DNA of 64,000 nucleotides from Shewanella dokdonensis. GTDB lineage: Bacteria > Pseudomonadota > Gammaproteobacteria > Enterobacterales > Shewanellaceae. Each line of letters starts with the position of its first letter. Positions within the stretch are counted from its first letter, which is position 1. The notes under the pieces were generated by a model, which was given only the letters and a program-made list of their open reading frames with translations, ran no database searches and was not told where the DNA came from. Both the position numbers and the translations under genes were made by a program. This document shows positions 37,268 through 47,519 of this stretch, one piece after another. The stretch is taken from positions 1,984,001 to 2,048,000 of the forward strand of contig NZ_CP074572.1 in the NCBI RefSeq assembly GCF_018394335.1. The letters are read 5' to 3'.

Positions 37268-39519
37268 TTAAAAATGAACTTCAGCGCTCAGCATCGCCAA
37301 GCGTCCAGGTGCCACATTGGCAAAGTGGGCGGCATAGGCTTTGTCGTAGTAACGTTTATCCATAAGATTCTGCACATTGAATCGCAGCGTCAGGTAATCG
37401 TTGACGTGATAAGACGACATCAGGTCAAAACGCCAATAAGAAGGGATCCACAAGGTGTTAGCGGTATTACCGTAAACTTTGCTCATGTAATAAGCGCCAG
37501 CTCCGGCAGTCAACTGCTCAGTAATATCATAAGTGCTGAACAGGCTGACACTGTGTTTGGCGGTATTGGGGAATCGGTTGCCGTCATATTCGCTGTTATA
37601 GCCGTTACTGTCCAAAGTGGCATCCAGATAGGTATAGCCCCCGAAACCATGCCAATGACGCAAGATGTCACCGGAAAACCCTACCTCAAAGCCTTTGACC
37701 TTTTGCTTGCCCACATTGGCTTGCGGTGCACTACGTCCGGCTTCTGTGGCAACGCGGGCATTGTTTTTTCAATCTGAAATATCGAGCCGTTTAGCGACAG
37801 GCGGCCATCGAACAATTCCCATTTGCTGCCCAACTCGTAGCTCTTGGTGTCTTCCGGTTGCAGATCTTCATTATTGCTGCCCAGTCGATCACTACCATCC
37901 CCGTTAGAGGTTCCTGGCGGGTTGGATGAGGTTCCCCACGCGGCGTAAATACTGCCGTTCGCCGCGGGTTTATACAGCACTGACAACTGATAGTTGAAAA
38001 AGTCGCTGTCGTTATCCAAGGTGGCAGACGCCGCTTCACTGCTGGTTTGGTAATCGTCCCAACGAATACCACCATTGATAAACCAAGCATCGTTCAGTTC
38101 CAGCGTATTGAAGGCATAGAGTGAACGGGTGTCAGTTTCTGTTACTGTGGCATCTGTGCTCAGGCTGATGGTGCCTGTCCAAGGATCGTGAGGATTAGGT
38201 GCTGACAACAAGGTACAGTTATAACTGGCTAACATCGCATCATCACAGCCAGCGTTGCGGCCGTTACCGGTATCGACGCTATAGTTGCGGTTGCTGGTGC
38301 GTTCATTGCTCAACTCGGTGCCAATAGCAAAACGGTTAGGCATCCCGGCTAAAGTGACTTCTCCACTCAATTGCAGTTGCGTTGCCAGCGTTTTGGTAAC
38401 CGAGTTGCGCGATTTGGTATTGCGCCACACATAACCGTTGGCAACGTTACCGGCACTGTCATCAGGGTTGGTCACGATATAGTTGTTGGTGTTTCGGCTG
38501 TATACCGATGTGGAACTGAAATGCAATTTATCGTTGAAATCATGCGTGATCAGCACCGATGCCGTGTCATCACTGTTATCTCGAAAGTCGCGACTCAGCA
38601 GCCCGTAGAAATTGTCTTCATCTACTTTGGCCGGACGACCGGAACTCTGATCATAAGGGATCCCGTAATCAGGAATATCGTGGCTCTCAAAATGGTAGTA
38701 TTCCAGTGTCACCTGGGTCGCGGTTGTCAGGCCGAAGGTTAATGATGGTGCGACCCCCAGCGGTTGCCGGATACTTGGTCACGCCCGGGCGTATCCGCAT
38801 CGTGGCTCATCATATTGATACGGAACGCGGCTTCATCGCTCAGTTGTGTATTCACATCTAAGGTGCCACGTTTTAGCGCATCGGTGCCGATGGCTAAGTC
38901 AGCATTGATAAAGTCACCTGCCTGAGCTTTTTCGTCACGATATTGATGCTGCCACCAACGGCCCCCGACCGTTATAGACAGAGCTTGGGCCTTTCAACAC
39001 TTCGATTTGCTCGATATTAAAGGTTTCGCGACTCTGTGACCCCACATCGCGCATACCGTTGATAAAGGTCGATGACTGCGCATCATAACCACGAATAAAT
39101 GGCCGATCGCCATACGGGTTACCCCCTTCGCCAGTTCCCAAGGTGATCCCCGGTGTGGCGCGCAGTGCATCAGAAAAACTTTCTGCGCCCATATCCTTCA
39201 TCAGATCCTGATTGATCACCGTGACGGTTTTGGCGCTATTGAGCAGATCCTCAGTGAATTTGCCGGATTGTACCCGGCGAGTGTTATATCCCTGATAGTC
39301 ACCGTTGACCTCAATATGTTCCAGTTTCTTATCGTGATGCGGCTGTTGCGGTTTATGGTGCTCGTTGGCTTTATCTTCATGGTGCTGCGATTCGTTGGCG
39401 GCGGGTGGTTGTTCCGTGGCACATACTGGCAGCGCGGAGATTGCCATACCTAATGTGAGAGAACCCAGAACCTGGGAGCCGAGTCGAATCCTTCGGTGGC
39501 GGCGTGGTGCTATTTTCAT
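37268..39519 (-). CDS. TonB-dependent siderophore receptor, Fiu-like (four frameshifts)
   Basis: Outer-membrane ferric-siderophore receptor of 751 residues when repaired. It has a signal peptide, a His-rich linker (residues about 43-68, with HH and PHHDKK), and a plug domain (TVTVINQDLMKDMGAESFSD, RATPGITLG, GDRPFIRGYD, IEVLKGPSSV). A 22-strand barrel follows, ending in AMLSAEVHF with a terminal Phe. The frame lacks one base at each of four homopolymers: 38962-38966, 38928-38932, 38754-38758 and 37764-37769. Repair gives continuous family sequence. It resembles catecholate receptors such as Fiu and is preceded by a Fur box. Confidence 0.88.
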
Positions 39520-39610
39520 TACAAAATTCCCGATTATATGTGTGTTATCGATGGCAGTTTGTCTGCACTTTTTAGCACCAGCTAATATAGAGATTTATAA
39601 AAATGAGATC

Positions 39611-39629
39611 AATAACGATTATCATTTAC
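39611..39629. promoter_or_regulatory. Fur box upstream of the TonB-dependent receptor
   Basis: AATAACGATTATCATTTAC, which on the receptor strand reads GTAAATGATAATCGTTATT. It matches the Fur consensus GATAATGATAATCATTATC at most positions and lies about 90 bases before the receptor start. Iron repression of the receptor-hydroxylase operon is expected. Confidence 0.78.
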
Positions 39630-39713
39630 ATTAAAATTGATGTGGATCATAGTCGTTGAACTGTGGTTATGTTGGGAAAGGTGCAACCTGAGTGTTGTTG
39701 GCCGCGAGGGTGC

Positions 39714-39741
39714 CATAAAAATGCCCGGTATTGCCGGGCAT
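39714..39741 (-). terminator. Terminator after the S1/P1 nuclease gene
   Basis: ATGCCCGG and CCGGGCAT form a strong stem. On the minus strand it is followed by TTTTTATG. Confidence 0.82.
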
Positions 39742-39772
39742 GGATTCAAACAGAAAATGCCGTGATAGCAGA

Positions 39773-40534
39773 CTAGGGAGCGTAGATATTGTCGAGTATT
39801 TTTGCCAACCGTACGGCACCTTGCTCAATCCGCTGCTCAATTATCGGGCCGTATTTTTCCACATACGCTTGCCCGAGAATTTCATGAGGTTGATAACCGG
39901 CGTAAATATCGCGAGTCAGTGTGAGCGATTCATCTCCCCACTGTTCTGGTGTGCCACTAGCATCAGCTTGGTTGGCGAGTTTGGCTAAGCGGTCTCCAAA
40001 ACCTTGCCAATCGTCACCTACCATATGTTCAATGATGCCGTAATCGAAGATGCCATGCAGATTGGCTGGTTGATTGAAAAAGGTGACTTCGGTTTTATTG
40101 CCACCCCAATCATCGGCATAGCTGACATGTAACGGCTGATGCAAATCGCCAACAAAGTGTGCCAAGAAGAATAACGCCTGCCAGTCTTGCGGATCTTTTT
40201 TCAGCTTGGCTTGTTGTTCAGCAATAGCACTCAGCACACAGCCCTTGTTGCAGTCGGCGTTATGCAGGTCTGTTTCATTGCGCGTGACATTGATGTAATG
40301 CAGGTGCTTTGACCAATCCCACTGGTGATCTTTTTTGATATCGTCCGCCCAGGTGCAGGCCTCAGCGAATGAATGATAATCCCCCTGTTTGGCCGCAATA
40401 GCATCCAGTGCTTTCTGGGTGGCGGGAGCTGTTAAATCATAGGCGGCTTCACAAAAGGCTTTGTGGCCAGTAAATCCCCAGGCATGAACCTGGCTGGAGA
40501 GTAGCAACAATAACAAGCCACAGTAACGATACAT
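39773..40534 (-). CDS. S1/P1-family nuclease
   Basis: Secreted zinc-dependent nuclease of 253 residues from ATG 40534 (ribosome site AGGAGA). The signal peptide ends ...SQVHA, leaving an N-terminal Trp that is a zinc ligand in this family (WGFTGHKAF). Other ligands are in WADDIKKDH, KHLHYINV and AHFVGDLHQPLHV. It should degrade single-stranded nucleic acids in the periplasm or outside the cell. It stands alone, with a terminator downstream. Confidence 0.9.
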   Translation of the reverse strand: MYRYCGLLLLLLSSQVHAWGFTGHKAFCEAAYDLTAPATQKALDAIAAKQGDYHSFAEACTWADDIKKDHQWDWSKHLHYINVTRNETDLHNADCNKGCVLSAIAEQQAKLKKDPQDWQALFFLAHFVGDLHQPLHVSYADDWGGNKTEVTFFNQPANLHGIFDYGIIEHMVGDDWQGFGDRLAKLANQADASGTPEQWGDESLTLTRDIYAGYQPHEILGQAYVEKYGPIIEQRIEQGAVRLAKILDNIYAP

Positions 40535-40608
40535 AAAGATTCTCCTGTTTGTTGAAGGCGCAATTGTAACTGGCATTATCGTTCAGACAAAGTCTGCCAG
40601 AAATGCAG

Positions 40609-41385
40609 TTACTTGTTGGGTTGCAGGATCTTGCAGCTATGATCCTGTAATTCTTCGGCAGAAGCGTTATTGGCGGTGAACCAGTTGGCTTTAATTGCCA
40701 TCAATACCAGTTGGCCGTTGGGTAAATCGGCCAGTGCCAAGCCGTAATGCCCCATATTGTCAGCCGCATCAGGGAGCTCCTGTGCCAGGCGGATAAATAC
40801 ACTCTCTTCTTGTAACTGCGGTAACGTCAGTGTCCGCAATAAATAGCTATTGGGGCCAAGCTCATGTTGTTGCCAGTTTGCCGTGAGTGTCGGCATCAGG
40901 GCATTCAATTGTTGCCTGACATCTTGACGCAGACATGAAATGTGAATGTGTAGCTGATTCTGGGTGCGGCCATATTCGGAGTTAATTGCCAATGACAGCG
41001 CACTATCTGGAACGGTTTGATGCTGTTGTGCCATCAGCGCGCTGGATAGGGTGCGTTGTTGCCAGGCGATAGCGAAGAAATTAGGCGTCAATGGGCGCAA
41101 TAGTTCAGGACTTTCCATTCCCGAGAGTTTGTCTACGGGCATCAGCAGATATTGCAGAATGCCATGCCGGTCTTTCAGGGTGACATAGCCTTTGGATTCA
41201 TTCACTTCACTACAGGGCGCGGGTTTACCATGTTCTTCCATATCTGGCACACAGCGTTCACTGATTAAGTGCCACAGGGCGTCGGGATTATGAGCTGGCG
41301 TTTGCCAAAGATAGGTAGCTGCCGCAGCGGCGATGAGAATTAGCACCGCAAACGCTAACAGAAATTTTCTCGACGTTCTGACCAT
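40609..41385 (-). CDS. cdh: CDP-diacylglycerol diphosphatase
   Basis: Membrane-anchored enzyme of 258 residues that splits CDP-diacylglycerol to phosphatidate and CMP. It has one N-terminal helix (residues 8-26). Family signatures are WHLISERCVPD, LLMPVDKLSGMESPEL and the His motif QLHIHISC near residue 145 (HIT-like). Position and length agree with Cdh. No partner gene is linked. Confidence 0.9.
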   Translation of the reverse strand: MVRTSRKFLLAFAVLILIAAAAATYLWQTPAHNPDALWHLISERCVPDMEEHGKPAPCSEVNESKGYVTLKDRHGILQYLLMPVDKLSGMESPELLRPLTPNFFAIAWQQRTLSSALMAQQHQTVPDSALSLAINSEYGRTQNQLHIHISCLRQDVRQQLNALMPTLTANWQQHELGPNSYLLRTLTLPQLQEESVFIRLAQELPDAADNMGHYGLALADLPNGQLVLMAIKANWFTANNASAEELQDHSCKILQPNK

Positions 41386-41467
41386 GAAGGGTTCCAGAGT
41401 AACAGTAAAAACTGGGTTAAGTTAAAAGTCGGCTATTGTAACGGCCAACGTTAAAAAGAAAACGGCT

Positions 41468-41499
41468 AGCGCTGCAAGTCTTATAAAGACAGCAGCGCT
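41468..41499. terminator. Possible terminator after assT
   Basis: Inverted repeat AGCGCTGC/GCAGCGCT around an inner GTCTT-ATA-AAGAC hairpin. The T tract on the minus strand is weak, so its efficiency is uncertain. Confidence 0.45.
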
Positions 41500-41522
41500 A
41501 AGGTTAAAACTAGCGGCAGTTG

Positions 41523-43267
41523 TTAGTGGCTGAATGCCAATTCTGGATGGATCACTAATGCCCGATACGATGCTTGTTGCGGTGTGGTCGCGAGCATATC
41601 CAGTTCTACGGCGATCTGCTGCGTACCGTATTTCACTTCGACTAATCTGGGTTCAGTCAGTTCCTGCTCCAGTAATTTTCCGGTGGCAAAGAAGATCAGC
41701 ATGCTGTCAGTGTCTGGTTGATAACGGACGATGGATGTCACTGGGCTGTACCAGTCATAGCCTTTGTCTTTACCAAATTCCCAGCGCTGCTGGACGGTGA
41801 GCTTTTGCTCGTCAATCTGGTACTCCACCGCGCGGCTGTATTTCTGATTGGCAAAAAACGGCTGTGCGAGATGGCGGCCATCACCGTTATCAAACAAGGT
41901 TAGCGTGCCTTTTTGTGGCACCAGGTAGGCGGCATGTTGGGCATAACCAAAATCAAAATCGCTGTGTTGACACACCCCATTTTCATCACAGTCCAGCGGC
42001 TTGCCATCGGTATCCACAGGTGTCAGGAGTTTGCTTGCCAGTTGGCTGTTCCAGCCTTTGCGTGGTGCCAGAATCCATTTCAGCTGTTTATCGCGGCCGA
42101 TTTTAAACACCCCTTGATGGCGCGATGAGATGATAATGGCATCGTCACTGGCATCATATTCGACCGAATTGACATGCGCCCAATTGCGACCGGTGCCAAC
42201 GCCCATGTGATCGCCAAAGGGCGCATCAGGTTCCAGCTCGTTGCCTTTGGCTTGCAGATCGACATTCAGACACACAGCGCGCGGATCTAAGGCTTTCATC
42301 AGACTGTCCCGTAACGGGTCGAGGATGCGGTTAAGATCCCAGACATCGACCAGACGGCCATATTCATCGACTTCCAGAATTTGGTCACGCACGGTATTTA
42401 CCACTTTTCCGTCAGCGCGATGGTAGTTTTGTTTGGCTGCCCGTAACAGATAGTGGCCGTTCGGCAGGGCTTTCATGTCATGGGACAGGTCGATGTAACC
42501 CTTGGGCAACCAGCGTTCAAATACCATGCGCCCTAGCAAGTCCATGCGGTAATAGCGCTGCCCTTGCAAAAATATTATGTCGCCGTTAGCAACTTGGTGA
42601 ACGCCCATCAGAATGCCGCGTTTGCCAATATCTTGCTGATCATGAATTTTATGCGGGTCGAGATACCAGCGAACTTCACCCTGGGTATCGGTAATGAAAT
42701 CCAGTGGCCAACGATCCCACTCTAGTGCGCCACCATTAGCCCACTGCATCGATTCTGAATGCTGATCGGCGACCAGATGGTTTATCCAGTACAAGCGCTG
42801 TTTAAAACCTTTGGCAACGGTGACCGGTTTGATGGTCGGAAAGGCCGCCACTGCATTATCCACGCTGATCCCTTGCAACGGTTGAGTGAAGATGTTGTAG
42901 GTTTCATCAACCTTTTTCCGGCTAAGGTGTAACTGAGTCGCACCCGATTCTGGTAATTGGCGTACAAGCCAAACACCGGCACACCGTCATAGGTCAACAG
43001 TTGGCTGTGACCGACACTGTAGTGAATATCAACGCCCGCTTTGCCCTTACCTAAAACCGTTACTTGCATGTCGGTTGGTTGTTTCCCTGCCAGTCCAATA
43101 ATCGCCGTCAGCGGCGCATAACCGTAGGGATTGACGCTAACCAACCCCAGTTGGCCTTGCGAAGGACGGCTGATATTCAGCACTGAGGCCGCAGCCGGGG
43201 TAGTAACTGTGGTGATGGCGGTAATGGTCAGTGCCAGCAGCACTGTTGCGATGACAGACTTATGCAT
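41523..43267 (-). CDS. assT: Arylsulfate sulfotransferase (one frameshift)
   Basis: Periplasmic PAPS-independent sulfotransferase of 581 residues when repaired. It moves sulfate from one phenolic ester to another phenol. The N-terminus has a signal peptide (MHKSVIATVLLALTITAIT) and a beta domain (SVNPYGYAPLTAII). The propeller part shows SHDMKALPNGHYLL, GRNWAHVNSVEY, IISSRHQG and QHSDFDFGYAQHAAY, where the catalytic histidines of AssT lie. The frame breaks in TTTTT 42913-42917; one base restores KKVDETYNIFTQP. No dsbL/dsbI genes, often paired with assT, are adjacent. Confidence 0.9.
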
Positions 43268-43385
43268 CCTTTCTCTCCGGCGCGAATTAACTAAGGTACA
43301 CAAGACTGCAATCTGGTGCTGCGTTTGGGTAGCGGCAGGATCACAAAAGCGATATTTATATAGATTACAACAGCCTGAATTGCCC

Positions 43386-44846
43386 TTAATGCAACGAGAG
43401 AACAATGGTTGCTTGCAACCCCGAAGGTTGATTGGGCTGCAACAGCAGGTTACCCCCATAAGCGGTCGCCAGTGAATGGGTGATGGATAATCCCAATCCC
43501 ACATTGGAGCTGTCGGTGTCTCGCGCTACACTGAGCCGGGTAAAAGGTTTCAGCACTTCCTGCATTTTATCGGCGGGAATGCCAACGCCATTATCGGCGA
43601 CACAGATACGCAATTGCTCATGATCTTGCGCTAATGTCAGGCTTATCTGGGCGTTGTTTCCTGCATATTGGATAGCATTATTGAGCAGGTTTTCGGTCAT
43701 GCGCCGCACGCTCACCGGCGGAATATTGCCAGTTAAGCCATGCTGTGCCTGATAGTTAATCTCGACCCCTCTTTCATCATATTCATCAACAATTGTCTGT
43801 AACAGACTATCAATGTTGGTCATTTGCCGTGCTTCTCGGTTGCTATCGTTTTTGGCAAAGCGCATGGTCGCTGTCAGCATTTTTTCCATGGTATTGATGG
43901 TGCGCAGCAGTTGCTGTTTATCTTCACTCTCTTCAATAAATTCTGCCCTTAACCGCAGGCTGGTCAGTGGCGTGCGTAAATCGTGAGAGATTGCCGCGAG
44001 CAACTGGGTGCGTTCCTTGATGTAATCGGTCAGTTGTTGTTGCATGGCGTTGAAGGCATTAATGGTTGGTAACAGATCCCGCGGGGCATGATTGTTGACC
44101 TCCTGCACCTGTTTATTGCGGGCAAAGGCTAAGGCGGCGCTGCCCAACTGCGCAATCGGTGTCAAGGCCCGGCGGATCACCAGTAACGACAGCAAAATGG
44201 TCAGTAGCATGACGCTGACCAGCGCAATGAGAACGCTGTTGGACCAATGGGTAATATCGGTTTCGATGCCGGAAGAAAAATTCAGCCATTGTCCAGTGGC
44301 GAGTTTGACCGAGCCATCAATGGTGGCACTGTAATTAAGATTGCGACCCCGGCCAGCAAACGGCGGCCCATTACGGCCTGATATGGTCGATGAACCACGC
44401 ATCATCGCGCCATTATTCATCATGGCGCGCATGCCTTCCATGTCATGTCTGGAAAGATCCATCAAAGGCCGTTGCGGCTGCGAAACCAGCGTTAGATTGG
44501 CTTCCTTGATGCCAGCGGCATACAAGCGCTGAACAAACCGTTGGCTCATGTTATCAGTTTGGCTGGTGGCTGTGGTGACCCTCGGCGCATCGGTCAGTGA
44601 CAGCTGTAAGTCGGAACTACTGCTGGCGTTGAGGATGGAAGGGTGCAGCGATGCTGGCGTTTGCTGTAATGTCTCGGCAACCGCAATCACCCGCTGTACC
44701 GCGCCGGACACCGACAACTGATTAAGTCGTTGCGATTTATCGTATGACAACAGAAACAGTGTCAGCAAAAAACTCAAGGCAAAGCCAATCAGGATCACCA
44801 GCCCTATTTGGTAAATCAGCGGTTGCCTTTGATACCAGTTAACCAT
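43386..44846 (-). CDS. Sensor histidine kinase with Met-rich periplasmic loop
   Basis: Two-component membrane kinase of 486 residues from ATG 44846; a GTG at 44858 is also open. It has helix 1 at residues 12-35, a periplasmic sensor domain, helix 2 near 205-225, a HAMP domain, the phosphoacceptor HDLRTPL and ATPase boxes (NLLNNAIQYA, DNGVGIP, GLGLSI). The loop has a Met-rich stretch (DMEGMRAMMNNGAMMRG) followed by RNGPPFAGRGRN. Met clusters often bind copper or silver, so a metal signal is possible. It overlaps the response regulator gene. Confidence 0.9.
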   Translation of the reverse strand: MVNWYQRQPLIYQIGLVILIGFALSFLLTLFLLSYDKSQRLNQLSVSGAVQRVIAVAETLQQTPASLHPSILNASSSSDLQLSLTDAPRVTTATSQTDNMSQRFVQRLYAAGIKEANLTLVSQPQRPLMDLSRHDMEGMRAMMNNGAMMRGSSTISGRNGPPFAGRGRNLNYSATIDGSVKLATGQWLNFSSGIETDITHWSNSVLIALVSVMLLTILLSLLVIRRALTPIAQLGSAALAFARNKQVQEVNNHAPRDLLPTINAFNAMQQQLTDYIKERTQLLAAISHDLRTPLTSLRLRAEFIEESEDKQQLLRTINTMEKMLTATMRFAKNDSNREARQMTNIDSLLQTIVDEYDERGVEINYQAQHGLTGNIPPVSVRRMTENLLNNAIQYAGNNAQISLTLAQDHEQLRICVADNGVGIPADKMQEVLKPFTRLSVARDTDSSNVGLGLSITHSLATAYGGNLLLQPNQPSGLQATIVLSLH

Positions 44847-45564
44847 GTGTGACCTCACAACTGAACTGATAACCCCCGCCCCAGATGGTTTTAATCAACC
44901 TGGGTTGCTTCGGATCCGGTTCGATTTTCTTGCGCAAACGGCTGATAAGCGTGTCGATGGCTCGATCATAAACATCGGCCCCGCGGCCTTGTACCAGTTG
45001 TAAAATATCTTCTCGACTCAGTACCACATTGGGATGTGCCAGAAACGCCAGCAGCAGCGCAAATTCGGTTGATGTCAGGGCGACTAAGGCATCTTGGGGA
45101 TCTTTCAACTCGCGGGAAAGGGTATTGAGTTGCCAACCGGCGAACCGATATAACGTGGGGCTGGTACTCAGCTGTTCATCAATGGTAGGAATGGCAAAAT
45201 GGCGCCGCAGCACAGATTTGATCCGTGCCAGCAATTCGCGCGGGTTGAACGGCTTAGGAACATAGTCATCGGCGCCCACTTCCAGGCCGACAATACGGTC
45301 AATCTCTTCTCCCAGCGCTGTCAGCATAATGATTGGCACATTGTTGTTGCTGCGGATTTCGCGGCAGAGGGTAATGCCGTCTTTTCCCGGCAACATCAGG
45401 TCGAGAATAATCAGATCAAATCGCTGGGTTGCCATCAATTTTTCCATGGCTGCGCCATCGGCCGCAGTGCTGACCCGCAGCCCGTGCTGTTGTAGAAAAC
45501 GTTGTAGCAAGTCGCGGATATCTTTGTGGTCATCCACCACAAGTATTTGATAAGCCCGTTCCAT
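44839..45564 (-). CDS. OmpR-family response regulator
   Basis: Response regulator of 241 residues. The receiver has acidic DDHKD, the phosphoacceptor Asp in LIILDLMLPGKDG and the Lys in YVPKPFNP. The winged helix (LTSTEFALLLAFLAHPN, AIDTLISRLRKKIE, IKTIWGGGYQF) is OmpR-like. It starts after AGAGG and overlaps the kinase gene. Direct repeats upstream at 45630-45682 may be its binding site. Confidence 0.93.
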   Translation of the reverse strand: MERAYQILVVDDHKDIRDLLQRFLQQHGLRVSTAADGAAMEKLMATQRFDLIILDLMLPGKDGITLCREIRSNNNVPIIMLTALGEEIDRIVGLEVGADDYVPKPFNPRELLARIKSVLRRHFAIPTIDEQLSTSPTLYRFAGWQLNTLSRELKDPQDALVALTSTEFALLLAFLAHPNVVLSREDILQLVQGRGADVYDRAIDTLISRLRKKIEPDPKQPRLIKTIWGGGYQFSCEVTHG

Positions 45565-45629
45565 TTCAACCTCTTATAAAACCCCTTGAGCATTACTATA
45601 TACAGATTGCGCGGGAAAGTGTGGCAAAG

Positions 45630-45682
45630 TTTGTCAGTCGTGGGGATTGTGACGCTTTGTCAGAAAAGAAGGGAATTGCGAC
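45630..45682. promoter_or_regulatory. Direct repeats, possible response regulator sites
   Basis: The intergenic region has TTGTCAG (45631), TTGTGAC (45647), TTGTCAG (45657) and TTGCGAC (45676). The middle pair is 10 bases apart, the usual spacing of OmpR-family half sites. It lies between the response regulator and the divergent Met-rich gene and could control both. Inferred. Confidence 0.45.
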
Positions 45683-45742
45683 ACACATAGATGACGACTT
45701 CTTGCTGTAATACAGACGTACACAGCAATTAGGAGTATTGAG

Positions 45743-46093
45743 ATGAAAACATTAACTAAAGCCGCTTTGATAGTAACCGCTCTGGTCATTTCCGCAGGTG
45801 CATCAGCCCAATACTGGGGGAATGGTGCCGGTATGATGAATAGCGATAACCCACAGTATCAGACCATGCAGGCGTTACATCAGGATCCTGAGGCAATGCA
45901 AAAATGGCGTGACAACATGCGTAATAACCCTCAGGCCCGGCAGCAGTGGATGCAACAGATGCACGCTAACGGTGGCCGTGGCCAGCATTTTGCGATGCGA
46001 GGTAACTGTGGTGGTCATCCAGGATTTATGGGGCGCGGCATGAGATGGCAGGCACAAGCAGATAACGCTCCAGCCAAAAAAGCAGCGAAGTAA
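45743..46093 (+). CDS. Small Met-rich periplasmic protein
   Basis: Exported protein of 116 residues with a signal peptide (residues 1-22, cleavage after ASA). The mature part is rich in Met, Gln, Asn and His (GAGMMNSDNP, TMQALHQDPEAMQ, QQWMQQMHANGG, GMRW) and has a Lys/Ala tail. It resembles no family I can name with confidence; short Met-rich periplasmic proteins of copper and envelope-stress systems look similar. Ribosome site AGGAG. It is divergent from a two-component system whose sensor loop is also Met-rich. Confidence 0.75.
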   Translation: MKTLTKAALIVTALVISAGASAQYWGNGAGMMNSDNPQYQTMQALHQDPEAMQKWRDNMRNNPQARQQWMQQMHANGGRGQHFAMRGNCGGHPGFMGRGMRWQAQADNAPAKKAAK

Positions 46094-46110
46094 GCGGTAA
46101 ATGGTAAATG

Positions 46111-46142
46111 AAAAATCAGGGTCTGTTGACCCTGATTTTTTT
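46111..46142 (+). terminator. Terminator after the Met-rich gene
   Basis: AAAATCAGGGTC and GACCCTGATTTT form a long stem, followed by TTT. It can also act for the convergent yqhD-like gene. Confidence 0.88.
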
Positions 46143-46192
46143 ATGCAATTAGCGATCATTAACCGCAATATGCGGTCAGTCCCAAGTACTGG

Positions 46193-47350
46193 TTACCAAG
46201 CTTGTTCAAGGATCTGGCGGCTAACTGCGGGCGTGATCGACTGGTGCTCTCCGAGTTTGACCATATGATGGGCTTCCAAGGCAGAGATGATGTCGTCAAT
46301 ATCCGCTTGTGCTGCATCATAGTCCCGGAGCCGAGTTTTAATGCCCAGACTTTCAAAGAATGCACGGGTCTTGGCAATCGCCATATCGATACGTTCGGCA
46401 TCGCTGCCGGTTTTGATATCCCAAACGCGCTCAGCATATTGCAGCAATTTATCATGTTTCTGTTCGCGGCATACCTGCCACAACGATGGCATCACAATCG
46501 CTAATGTTTGCGCATGATCAATGCCAAAACGGGCAGTCAGCTCATGGCCTATCATATGGGTTGCCCAGTCTTGCGGTACCCCAGTGCCAATGAGTCCGTT
46601 GAGGGCGTTGGTGGCGGCCCACACTAGATTCGCACGGGCATCGTAATCCTGCGGTTGTGCCACAGTGACGGGCCCGACTTCAATGAGCGTGCGCAGTAAG
46701 CCTTCCGCAAAGCGATCCTGCACTCGGGCTTCGGCGGTATAAGTCACATATTGCTCACACACGTGCACAAACGCATCTACAACACCGTTAGCAACCTGGA
46801 TTTTCGGCAGCGTGAAGGTCAGGCTCGGATCCAGTACTGAAAATTGCGGATAACACTGCGGATGAGTGATACCGAATTTACCTTTGGGGTGGCTGACCAC
46901 GGCAAAAGCATTCATCTCGGAGCCAGTCGCTGGCAGCGTCGCTACCGTGGCCAGCGGTAAGATTTTACTGCTGTCGACCGCGGCGGTGCCACTCCACAGC
47001 AAGCTAGCAGCATCACCGGCAAAATGGGTTGCCAGCGCGATAAACTTAGTCCCATCCATCACGGAACCCCCACCAACGGCTAGCAGGAAATCGATGTTTT
47101 CTGCTTTCGCAATAGCGGCGGCGCGCATCAAGGTTTCATAACGGGGATTGGCTTCAATTCCGCCAAATTCAAAGACCTGGCGGTTAGCAAGCGCTTGCTT
47201 GACTGCCGCAAGCGTGCCAAATTTTTTGACGCTGCCACCACCATATAACACCAATACCCGAGCCTGTTGTGGCACTAGCTTGTCGATTTCGGCAATGCGG
47301 TCTTTACCAAAAACAATATGGGTAGGGTTACGATAATCAAAGTTAAACAT
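46193..47350 (-). CDS. yqhD: Iron-containing alcohol dehydrogenase, YqhD-like
   Basis: Group III alcohol/aldehyde reductase of 385 residues from ATG 47350, with GGAG upstream. NADPH-binding GGGS (AVGGGSVMDGTKF) lies near residue 95. Metal ligands are in NGVVDAFVHVCEQY and THMIGHELTARFGIDHA. YqhD enzymes reduce short aldehydes and help remove toxic carbonyls. The AraC-type gene on the other strand matches the yqhC-yqhD arrangement. Confidence 0.9.
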   Translation of the reverse strand: MFNFDYRNPTHIVFGKDRIAEIDKLVPQQARVLVLYGGGSVKKFGTLAAVKQALANRQVFEFGGIEANPRYETLMRAAAIAKAENIDFLLAVGGGSVMDGTKFIALATHFAGDAASLLWSGTAAVDSSKILPLATVATLPATGSEMNAFAVVSHPKGKFGITHPQCYPQFSVLDPSLTFTLPKIQVANGVVDAFVHVCEQYVTYTAEARVQDRFAEGLLRTLIEVGPVTVAQPQDYDARANLVWAATNALNGLIGTGVPQDWATHMIGHELTARFGIDHAQTLAIVMPSLWQVCREQKHDKLLQYAERVWDIKTGSDAERIDMAIAKTRAFFESLGIKTRLRDYDAAQADIDDIISALEAHHMVKLGEHQSITPAVSRQILEQAW

Positions 47351-47519
47351 GGACACAGTCTCCATTTTGCCAAGCATAGTTTGATGGGGGCCATAGTAGT
47401 CCTCTGGCAGCGAAGCGCCATACCCATTGCTGGCCGATTTATGCCTATTCCTGCTTCATACTGTGAAATAGTGAGTATTTAGTGGTTAAATACTGCTGAT
47501 TTCTGCCTGTAAGGAGTAA

